Virus record (IMG/VR): IMGVR_UViG_3300048778_000050
Span: 1-23,532 of that record
Length of the DNA: 23,532 nt
Reading direction: 5' to 3' (one strand)
Origin: a virus
Shown: positions 18,308 to 23,532 of the stretch, piece after piece
Position numbering within the stretch: position 1 is the first letter of the stretch
Layout: each line of letters begins with the position of its first letter
Program-made: the position numbers and the translations under genes
The notes under the pieces: generated by a model
What the model was told of the DNA's origin: nothing
Seen by the model: only the letters and a program-made list of their open reading frames with translations
Database searches by the model: none

Positions 18308-20043
18308 TGCGGAGCCTCACTAGCCGCGGCTTGCGCTTGAGCCATATCTTTTTGGCCTTTTCCAATTTGAGGCATGGCCTGAGCTTGCATGGCGGCAGAA
18401 CGTTGTTTTGCTTTTTGATCTCGTTCTTGTTTAACTTGAGCGGGGTCTTTAAATACCTTCAAGTTAACACCGCTTGCAATGAAATAACGTTTTGCCATTT
18501 CATCACGATCAATGGTATCCAGAACACTTTCAGTTGCTCCGGCGGCTTGCTCTACATTTACCACGCTTTGAATAAACGCCACGCCTTTTTCATAAGGCGT
18601 CGTTTCAGTCAACTTCAAAGCCATCGCCACTCGAGACACAAGATTCCATTTAAGATTTTTCCCTTGTAACTTTTTTGGAGGTGGTGGTATTTCACCTTGG
18701 CGCCATAATATTCCGAAAATATAAGAGAACATGGGTTTGAGCCAGTCATGTTCAAAGTTTCCGTACACGGGCGCAAGAATGTTGTAGTTTTCTTGAATCC
18801 GTTGCAACCAGTATGTAGCCGTTTCAGGCTGAGTCTTCATGGCCGTTTCGTTAGCAATCATTCGGAAAATATCAGCGTAAGTTGTTTTATCAATTCGTTG
18901 TTTAAGTTCCATGATCTTGTCTTTAATCGCGGCAAGATCGGGCTTAATTTGATACTGAGGTCTTACTCCATTTTGAGCATCAGAAGCAGAAGGAGCAGTA
19001 ACCAAGAACCCAGGAGTCGTTCCCATTGGGTATTGACCCGTTGTTGGAGGCGCAACCATCGGAGGTTCAATCATTTTTTCGCAAGCGTTGTTCCACATGC
19101 CGTTGGTCTTGAAAATCTCCTTAACGTCACCAATGGCTTTTCGCCCAGGTCCGTCAACTCCATAAGCGTCTGTTGGTTGGCGAAACCACCTAAATACGAA
19201 CACTGGGAATTCATCGAATCCGCGACATTGCAGAATGCGTTTTTCCCCTGAATTTCGAAGGTAATAGGTAGCTTTGTAACGTTTAAATTCAGAACGATAT
19301 TTGGCTTTATTTTCGTTGTAGTCAAGGTTTGGTTCAACAACCCACACCACATCAAACGGAATTTCTCGTTGCTTGGGATCGTCCCATGCGTGTTTTAACG
19401 CGCTTCCCAAGTTTGAAGTGTCCGGCGATCCGTCCGAATTTTTCTCGCAAAATTTGCCTATGATCTGCCTAACCTTCATCCTCGTTTCAAAGATAAACGT
19501 ATCCACTTGACCAAGATCGTTATTTGAGCAATAAAACGATCCAATCGGAAAAACCGTAAACTTGCAGTGGTGCTTGAAATCTTCTTCGATCATCATTGCC
19601 GAAGTAAGAAACCTTGAACCCATGCGGTAAAATGTTGGGACTTCTTGGTAAAAGTTGGAGTTCTGAAACACGAATTTAAACTTCTGATTTACGATGTGGC
19701 ACCAATTTATGGTGTCGATATCATCCATAAGGTCTTCATCTTCGGGTTCAGTAACATGCCATTCCGAATTTTCGGGAGTAATTCCAGTACACAATCCGGC
19801 CATAAGATCATCAAACGCCTGAAACGGGTATGAAGTAATTTTAATATCGTCAAAATCTGGATATCCAGCAGTTGCTGGACTCCAAATAACCAAGTGAGGA
19901 TCAAGCAAATGCTGTATTTCTTCCCAAGTGTCTTGATAAGGCGAACGTTGGGTAAGCAAATACGAACGAAGTACTTCCAAACGCGAGTATTCGCTATATT
20001 GCTTCTGTTCGTCTGGCTGAGTAATAATCTCTTTATTTTCCAC
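18304..20043 (-). CDS. Portal / head-tail connector protein (T7 gp8 type)
   Basis: This 579-aa protein forms the dodecameric portal at the head vertex. Diagnostic stretches are the N-terminal helix RSPYQDTWEEIQHLLDPHLV, then FDDLMAGLCTGITPENSEWH (the A..LaaGl..gLt.P...WF-like block of the head-to-tail connecting family), the FYQEVPTFYRMGSRFLTSAM helix, a PIGSFYCSNND strand, and a long C-terminal part with a PPMVAPP loop and an EQAAGATESVLDTID helix. The tail is Gln/Ala/Lys-rich. T7 gp8 is 536 aa. Translation starts at GTG (20043) with GAAGGGA upstream, inside the last codons of the preceding 96-aa gene. The coding region ends in an ATGA overlap with the Bbp19-like gene. I see no terminase next to it. 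Confidence 0.92.
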   Translation of the reverse strand: MENKEIITQPDEQKQYSEYSRLEVLRSYLLTQRSPYQDTWEEIQHLLDPHLVIWSPATAGYPDFDDIKITSYPFQAFDDLMAGLCTGITPENSEWHVTEPEDEDLMDDIDTINWCHIVNQKFKFVFQNSNFYQEVPTFYRMGSRFLTSAMMIEEDFKHHCKFTVFPIGSFYCSNNDLGQVDTFIFETRMKVRQIIGKFCEKNSDGSPDTSNLGSALKHAWDDPKQREIPFDVVWVVEPNLDYNENKAKYRSEFKRYKATYYLRNSGEKRILQCRGFDEFPVFVFRWFRQPTDAYGVDGPGRKAIGDVKEIFKTNGMWNNACEKMIEPPMVAPPTTGQYPMGTTPGFLVTAPSASDAQNGVRPQYQIKPDLAAIKDKIMELKQRIDKTTYADIFRMIANETAMKTQPETATYWLQRIQENYNILAPVYGNFEHDWLKPMFSYIFGILWRQGEIPPPPKKLQGKNLKWNLVSRVAMALKLTETTPYEKGVAFIQSVVNVEQAAGATESVLDTIDRDEMAKRYFIASGVNLKVFKDPAQVKQERDQKAKQRSAAMQAQAMPQIGKGQKDMAQAQAAASEAPQ

Positions 20044-20323
20044 CTAAGCTTCCCTTCAGTCCGCCAAGAGCGGAAAAGTTAATGGCGTTCGTATAAGGAG
20101 AGGCCGCATTAGCAATCCTCTGGTTAATTTGTTCTTGTTGCTGTATAACCTGGACCATTGCCGGTTGAAGTTGTTCTTGTCTAAGTTCTTTGTTTTTTGC
20201 ATTAATGGCGTCTTGCTCTTGCTCGGCGGTTTCTGCAAGAGCGTCTTTTTGTTTTTTTGCGGATTGGGCAGACGAATAAGCTTTAATCCCGTAACTAATT
20301 GCCATCAATGCAAGAGAAAACAT
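20033..20323 (-). CDS. Small protein with hydrophobic N-terminus, before the portal
   Basis: This 96-aa protein starts MFSLALMAISYGIKAYSSAQ, a short hydrophobic helix, followed by a Gln/Glu/Lys-rich helix (about residues 20-70) with coiled-coil character and a Gly/Ser/Lys-rich end. An ideal SD (AGGAGG) lies 5 nt before the ATG. The stop overlaps the portal start by 11 nt, so portal translation is probably coupled. Small phage proteins with this layout (hydrophobic N-terminus, then ASSAQSAKKQ-like segment) occur among minor internal virion proteins; an inner-membrane spanin component next to the holin-like gene is the other option. Nothing decisive is visible. Confidence 0.7.
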   Translation of the reverse strand: MFSLALMAISYGIKAYSSAQSAKKQKDALAETAEQEQDAINAKNKELRQEQLQPAMVQVIQQQEQINQRIANAASPYTNAINFSALGGLKGSLGGK

Positions 20324-20324
20324 T

Positions 20325-20381
20325 TTATCCTCCTAAAGGGATACCCCGCCATTCTGAAACGATCACTTCGTCATCCGTCAT
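20325..20381 (-). CDS. Possible 18-aa minigene coupled to the 96-aa gene
   Basis: The frame ATG...TAA encodes MTDDEVIVSEWRGIPLGG. Its ATG overlaps, as ATGA, the stop of another open frame coming from upstream. Its own stop lies inside the spacer between the AGGAGG and the start of the 96-aa gene. The ATGA junction is the same coupling style used by known genes in this cluster. There is no strong SD for it, and its frame is open further upstream to a TAG at about 20448, so it may instead be the C-terminus of a longer or frameshifted product. It could also be chance. Confidence 0.3.
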   Translation of the reverse strand: MTDDEVIVSEWRGIPLGG

Positions 20382-20443
20382 GGTCTTGAAGGAATCCGAA
20401 CTGCGTCCATGCCGCAATTCAACCGTTTCAGAATTTGGCGGGG
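20344..20443 (-). repeat. Long inverted repeat (18-bp arms, 62-nt loop)
   Basis: Arms CCCCGCC + ATTCTGAAACG (20344-20361) and CGTTTCAGAAT + tt + GGCGGGG (20424-20443) are perfectly complementary over 18 bp with one 2-nt bulge. On the minus-strand transcript the stem closes about 15 nt before the AGGAGG of the 96-aa gene. The hairpin could regulate that ribosome site, be an RNase III site, or be part of a larger RNA. Confidence 0.8.
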
Positions 20444-20551
20444 GCTACGCCCAGTGACGCCGTTAAGCGAGTCGATTTCGGCTTTGCCGTTCCTCCATCG
20501 AGTCGAACACTTATTTCGTATTACCTGAAATCCACATCCAAACAAACGCAA
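20378..20551 (-). pseudogene. Possible remnant of a small helix-turn-helix gene
   Basis: A frame is open from a TGA inside the holin-like gene to a TGA at 20378. The part beyond the holin-like gene includes SLNGVTGRSPRQILKRLNCG followed by MDAVRIPSRP. This resembles the (l)a...Gi..rtI..RL..GM...eAl..P helix-turn-helix element found in small phage proteins and near HNH endonucleases. There is no good start: only TTG codons within the upstream gene, and the GGAGG at about 20493 has no start codon in this frame. A 12-codon frame (MEERQSRNRLA) starts nearby in another phase. Three consecutive partial frames look like a frameshifted gene or programmed shifting; chance cannot be excluded. Confidence 0.25.
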
Positions 20552-20768
20552 TCAAAGCCGCAAAACCGGAACCAACCAATCCCCATGCCCCAGACTTAAC
20601 CCTCAATTGCGCTTCGGCAATTTGAAGTTTGTTAAGACGGTTATAAATCTCTGCGTCCGTTTCGGATTGTCTACTTTCAATGCGTTGAAGTGTAGCGTCA
20701 ATTCGTTCAAGCGTCTTATTCAAATACAAACGCTGTTCTTTCCAGTCGCAATCTTCGCACGTTGGCAT
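20511..20768 (-). CDS. Holin-like membrane protein
   Basis: This 85-aa protein has a charged, heptad-like helical N-terminal two-thirds (about residues 10-55) and a single C-terminal membrane segment (about 60-81, GLVGSGFAALIAFVWMWISG) ending in a short polar tail. This topology matches XhlA-like or class III-type small phage holins and related lysis-accessory proteins. The N-terminus carries C4-x-x-C7, which is unusual and may bind metal or form a disulfide. It starts 1 nt after the upstream gene ends; the SD is weak (TGGA), so expression may rely on coupling. No endolysin is next to it, so the lysis role is an inference from topology only. Confidence 0.6.
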   Translation of the reverse strand: MPTCEDCDWKEQRLYLNKTLERIDATLQRIESRQSETDAEIYNRLNKLQIAEAQLRVKSGAWGLVGSGFAALIAFVWMWISGNTK

Positions 20769-20769
20769 T

Positions 20770-21729
20770 TTAGTATTCCATCCACTCTACGTCGTAATCT
20801 ATGTATGTATTACCGCCTTCTCCGGTTAACACCCATCCCGAAGGAATTGAAATGCAGAAATTTTGTGAAGCTCCTCGAACAATAAAAGGTGCCCTACCGT
20901 TGTTATCGTCCCAAACGATTGGTGCTACGGACCAATTACGCAATGAAGCCAAACCGGACGTTGTGGGAGTAGTCACGGGGAAAATAGTACTCCAAGCAAC
21001 ATCGTAAACTGGTTGAGCCTTGCAAAATGCGTATTCACTAGCTCCAAGATTTGTTCCTGGAGTAGAAGGGGACGTATAATTGAATGTAATTGCGGCATTT
21101 GAAGCGGGAGCGTTAATATCCAATTTGCTAATAGAAGGGTTCACAAAATGCGTCGAAGGCCCACTATCTGGATTCCTAATAGAAAATTGTATTGGTTGAG
21201 AAGTATTCATCGTAGTGTTGGCTACGTTATCGTATTGAAATGCCAGCCTAATCCTTGCAATAGCAATAGTCCTATAAGCGCTTCCTGTAATTGTTAGGAA
21301 GTGTTGAGATGAAGAAACCGTTCCGCCAGGAAGCGTAGCTTCACCACCCGTAGTATAAACCCAAGCGTTTTGTGGAACTGGAATAGCGTCCGAAAGAGGT
21401 CCAACTGTCCAAGTGTATGTAGGGGTAGAAGTGTATGTGTTTGTCGGAGTATCAGTAGGACTAGTACCAGGCCAACCAACAGAAGACGGAGTTTTGGTCG
21501 CTGTAAACGTACTTGTGTTTGTAAATGTAGAAGTCGGAGTAAATGTAGGAGTAGGTGTAAATTTTGGAAAAATGTTATTATAAGTTTGATTGATAACTAC
21601 CATAGGAGTAAGTGCGTATACTGGAGTTCCGTTAATGGTACCAATTCCAAACAGACGTTGTTTAACATTTTGTTCCAACTGGGCATGAGCAGTTCCAGCA
21701 ATCAGCAACAGCAATAAAAATTTCTTCAT
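20770..21729 (-). CDS. Secreted protein with Thr/Pro stalk and jelly-roll-like end (2)
   Basis: I start it at the ATG at 21729 (319 aa). GAGG lies 6 nt upstream, and starting at the TTG at 21741 would spoil the signal peptide. Residues 1-16 are a Sec signal peptide (KKF, then a leucine-rich core) with a clear AHA|Q cleavage site. About 35 residues follow, then a Thr/Pro/Ser stalk (about 53-110) with repeats such as FTPTPTFTPTSTFT. The C-terminal 200 residues are beta-rich; the last part (APFIVRGASQNFCISIPSGW, then a Y-x-x-x-VEWMEY end) resembles the tail end of jelly-roll phage virion proteins. It overlaps the stop of its paralogue-like neighbour, with its SD in the overlap. It would be exported across the inner membrane. 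The combination with a virion-like domain is odd. No enzyme motif is visible. Confidence 0.78.
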   Translation of the reverse strand: MKKFLLLLLIAGTAHAQLEQNVKQRLFGIGTINGTPVYALTPMVVINQTYNNIFPKFTPTPTFTPTSTFTNTSTFTATKTPSSVGWPGTSPTDTPTNTYTSTPTYTWTVGPLSDAIPVPQNAWVYTTGGEATLPGGTVSSSQHFLTITGSAYRTIAIARIRLAFQYDNVANTTMNTSQPIQFSIRNPDSGPSTHFVNPSISKLDINAPASNAAITFNYTSPSTPGTNLGASEYAFCKAQPVYDVAWSTIFPVTTPTTSGLASLRNWSVAPIVWDDNNGRAPFIVRGASQNFCISIPSGWVLTGEGGNTYIDYDVEWMEY

Positions 21730-21737
21730 GTCTAACC

Positions 21738-22751
21738 TCAAGGTTTAATTTGTAACCAACCAGTTACAGGCGTAAGCGAAACTCCAATGTAAACAGTCGT
21801 GCCAGCACTATTAACGTAAACATCTCCAACACGACGAGGAGCAGGAGTCGGTTGCGCTGACCCGGTTTGGGCGGTTGTGGCATTAGTAATTGAATTTGAT
21901 ACATACAACGCGTTTGCGGCGCCATCATTTGTCGATGGAGTAGGAACATTCGTCACCGGAGCATTGTTACAATCGGTTGATTTTCCATTAAGTAAAACTG
22001 AACCATAAGTTGAATTTAACTTTATTCCGCCACCAACAACAACGCTGTCTCCATTCCCTCCAGTAACTGTTACTGCCGAATAATGCGCAATATTAGAACT
22101 AATTAAATTTCCCAAAACATAAACATTTCCGTTGTAAGGCGTGTAATAAACTAACTCGATTTCATTTCCAAACGAATCAATTTCGTTGGTTTGGATTCTT
22201 CCAGAAGACGGAATTCTCAGAGTCAACTGACCATTTAACCATCCCCATTCAACCCCCGGAGTCGTTACGGGCGTTATCGCCTGTGTCGGAGTAAACGTCG
22301 GTGTACTCCAAGTGCCCGTTGGAGTGGGCGTTGCAGTCGGTGTCGCAGTAACCGTAAACGTCGGAGTCGCAGTCCCGGCATAATACAATAACCGAGGCAA
22401 CGTTCTAATCGTGTGACCGATAATCAATCCTTGCTTCTGACTCTGAACCGTCCATGTCCCTTGTGCGTTCGCAGTTGCTATAGTTCCTCGCCGAACCGTT
22501 ACTGAATTATTATTACCGGAACTAACCCAAACCGGCTCAATGTATTTATCCAAACCTTTGTTGTAAGGAACATTTCCTGAAATGATAGAAGCCCCATAAG
22601 CTCCACTAGGAACGGGAGTGGTTGTAGGAACAAAAATAATAGTCTGAGCCGAGTCAACTCCATAAATCAAAGAAGTGGAGTTGCTAGGGACTGGGTATGT
22701 CTGAGCATTAGCCGAACACGCTAAGATAAAAAACAGTAACATTTTTTTCAT
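21738..22751 (-). CDS. Secreted protein with Thr/Pro stalk (1)
   Basis: This 337-aa protein starts at the ATG at 22751 with GGGGA upstream. Residues 1-16 form a Sec signal peptide (KKM, hydrophobic core) with an ANA|Q site; C12 lies in a poor lipobox (ILAC), so signal peptidase I is more likely. Residues 17 to about 122 are a beta-rich domain (with SGNNNSVTVRRGTIATANAQ). A Thr/Pro stalk follows (about 123-168; TPTFTVTATPTATPTPTG). The C-terminal domain is beta-rich; its end (GDVYVNSAGTTVYIGVS, then TGWLQIK) resembles the short strand pair closing many phage fibre or knob proteins. It shares the layout signal peptide, domain, stalk, domain and the cleavage at 16/17 with the next gene. It is probably the first gene of the transcription unit started by the promoter at 22773-22800. 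Exported adhesin, receptor mimic or exclusion factor are guesses. Confidence 0.78.
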   Translation of the reverse strand: MKKMLLFFILACSANAQTYPVPSNSTSLIYGVDSAQTIIFVPTTTPVPSGAYGASIISGNVPYNKGLDKYIEPVWVSSGNNNSVTVRRGTIATANAQGTWTVQSQKQGLIIGHTIRTLPRLLYYAGTATPTFTVTATPTATPTPTGTWSTPTFTPTQAITPVTTPGVEWGWLNGQLTLRIPSSGRIQTNEIDSFGNEIELVYYTPYNGNVYVLGNLISSNIAHYSAVTVTGGNGDSVVVGGGIKLNSTYGSVLLNGKSTDCNNAPVTNVPTPSTNDGAANALYVSNSITNATTAQTGSAQPTPAPRRVGDVYVNSAGTTVYIGVSLTPVTGWLQIKP

Positions 22752-22772
22752 TTTCGTTCCCCTTTGGATAGT

Positions 22773-22800
22773 ATGTTACCAAAACCCATGTAGTGGTCAA
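22773..22800 (-). promoter_or_regulatory. Probable sigma70-like promoter for the late cluster
   Basis: On the minus strand a TTGACC -35 box (22800-22795) is followed 16 nt later by TAACAT (22778-22773), a 4 of 6 match to TATAAT. It lies in the 85-nt gap before the first secreted-protein gene, where composition also changes. A phage-encoded RNA polymerase promoter cannot be excluded, because the phage polymerase, if any, is not in view. Confidence 0.45.
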
Positions 22801-22820
22801 GGTGTATTTTACTTCAAGGT
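22797..22820 (-). repeat. ACCTTGA direct repeat overlapping the -35 box
   Basis: Two copies of ACCTTGA (22820-22814 and 22803-22797 on the minus strand) lie 17 nt apart, start to start. The second shares TTGA with the putative -35 box. This spacing is compatible with an activator or repressor site, but seven bases twice could be chance. Confidence 0.35.
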
Positions 22821-22836
22821 CGTTACCACTTCCGTC

Positions 22837-23532
22837 TTACTGCGTGTTGGCCCAATACTGCCCAGAAACATATATCTGGGTTACGGCGTTTGTTAACGTC
22901 AATGACCATGGTTGGTTGGCCGTTTTTTCGCATAGGGACGGAACGTCGTACGTGGTGTTAGCCGCAACGATGAACGGTCCATAAGCAACCGTCGCGGATG
23001 TCTTGATAGTCATGGTGCAAGCCGTCGCGGATTGGTTTTGGATGGTCATCGGCCAGATGTCGTTGTACGCCGAAGCCCCGGCGACGATAAATGTCAAGGG
23101 CGTTGTGATTGAAACGGACATGTTGAAATAATTCTCGATTGATCGAAGCCCCTGCATCTGATATTGAGTGCCTTGCGCCACGGTTACAGGTTGTGCAACT
23201 GTGACGCCGTGAGCAGGCACAGGGCCGATAATCGTCACACTTCCGGTGTCCTCTCGCGTTACTTTTCCGTTCAAAGAATTCATTAGGGTCGTGACCGCTT
23301 GAGTCAAAGTGTTGAGGGTATAAAGCAGGGTCGACACCGGAATATCGTTGACAGATACAGGGGCGGACCCATTCAGCAACGAAACAGATCCCGCAACGTT
23401 CGGTAGGGATGAAACAGACACCGATGTCGTAGGGTTAGTGATGCTTACCGGTATCTGCGGGGTGGGGGGCAACGTTGGCCAAGGGCATTGTGTGGGCCAA
23501 TTTTTGACGTTTACGTCCGCGGTCGGCACCGC
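22837..23532 (-). CDS. Virion- or fibre-like protein of unknown type (partial, start outside)
   Basis: The frame is open through the window edge; a GTG at 23529 is not required as the start. The visible 231 residues begin with a Pro/Thr-rich stretch, then a run rich in VSV, PVSV and IPVS motifs (SLPNVAGSVSLLNGSAPVSV), which resembles the repetitive beta region of phage and prophage tail or head-decoration proteins. A short helical segment (LNTLTQAVTTLMNSLNG) follows, then a beta-rich C-terminal domain ending in VTQIYVSGQYWAN, like the last strand of a virion jelly-roll. It has no catalytic motif. By hand count its first visible 60 bases are about 58% GC, higher than the cluster core. It lies upstream of the promoter and probably ends the preceding transcription unit. 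Confidence 0.7.
   Translation of the reverse strand, partial: AVPTADVNVKNWPTQCPWPTLPPTPQIPVSITNPTTSVSVSSLPNVAGSVSLLNGSAPVSVNDIPVSTLLYTLNTLTQAVTTLMNSLNGKVTREDTGSVTIIGPVPAHGVTVAQPVTVAQGTQYQMQGLRSIENYFNMSVSITTPLTFIVAGASAYNDIWPMTIQNQSATACTMTIKTSATVAYGPFIVAANTTYDVPSLCEKTANQPWSLTLTNAVTQIYVSGQYWANTQ

Larger units (their letters stand above)
20324..20510. other. 187-nt GC-rich gap between holin-like gene and portal block
   Basis: This is the largest gap in the cluster. By hand count 20341-20510 is about 55% GC (93 of 170), well above most of the cluster. It holds a long inverted repeat, a duplicated TCGACTCG, two small hairpins on the minus strand (CGGC-AAA-GCCG and GGGC-GTA-GCCC), and short overlapping open frames. 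No promoter with good -35 and -10 boxes stands out. It may be a structured RNA or packaging site, or the remains of a small gene. Confidence 0.6.

Noticed and set aside
20324-20510. A phi29-type packaging RNA as a firm call for the structured gap.
   Set aside because: Only the location and a long stem support it; the characteristic loops of pRNA are not recognisable and the phage is not phi29-like.
20495-20511. GTTCGACTCGATG resembles the T-arm of a tRNA on the minus strand.
   Set aside because: No matching T-stem partner, anticodon arm or acceptor stem could be drawn from the flanking sequence; the resemblance is limited to the loop.
21395-21570. Repetitive GT-rich DNA that might be a CRISPR array or satellite.
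   Set aside because: The period is short and irregular, there are no unique spacers, and it is in frame with a Thr/Pro stalk in a protein.
22716-22751. Lipoprotein signal in the 337-aa protein (Cys12 after ILA).
   Set aside because: The -3 to -1 residues fit a lipobox poorly, and an ANA|Q signal peptidase I site follows immediately; the neighbouring protein has the same site without a Cys.

Overview
The window is the late (virion-morphogenesis) region of a short-tailed, podovirus-like tailed bacteriophage. From about 22.8 kb down to 0.52 kb every gene lies on the minus strand in one tightly packed cluster, with 1-nt gaps, ATGA overlaps and good Shine-Dalgarno (SD) sequences. Both window edges cut through genes. 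At the left edge a plus-strand gene converges on the cluster and ends at a strong hairpin terminator. At the right edge a minus-strand gene enters from outside.

Reading in the direction of transcription (right to left): a partial virion-like or adhesin-like protein; a probable promoter; two proteins with Sec signal peptides and Thr/Pro-rich stalks; a holin-like membrane protein; an unusual GC-rich 187-nt gap with a long inverted repeat and tiny reading frames; a small membrane-anchored or helical protein; the portal; a Bbp19-like protein; the scaffold; the major capsid protein; a Bbp16-like capsid cementing protein bracketed by two perfect hairpins, the second a probable terminator; an unknown 218-aa protein; a DUF6496-like 54-aa protein; the tail tubular A adaptor; a capsid-staple-like protein; the tail tubular B nozzle; three internal/ejection proteins of 213, 677 and 2063 aa, the last with an HEIGH zinc-peptidase motif; and a tail fibre with a T7-type N-terminal domain.

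The head genes (GP7-family capsid, Bbp16-, Bbp19- and staple-like proteins) resemble Bordetella phage BPP-1 / Bcep22-type phages. The gene order and the fibre anchor resemble T7. The phage therefore looks like a divergent mosaic podovirus. No terminase, replication gene, integrase, endolysin, RNA polymerase, reverse transcriptase, tRNA or CRISPR array is visible; the terminase and lysis enzymes are presumably outside the window. The host is uncertain. SD usage indicates a bacterium, and the FTPT/TPTFT stalk repeats resemble linkers common in secreted proteins of environmental uncultivated bacterial lineages; the latter is an inference from memory. Base composition is about 27-33% GC in lines sampled from the giant ejection gene, but above 50% at both edges and in the 187-nt gap, which suggests mosaic ancestry.

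The least explained parts are the pair of signal-peptide proteins inside a virion gene cluster and the structured gap between the holin-like gene and the portal block.
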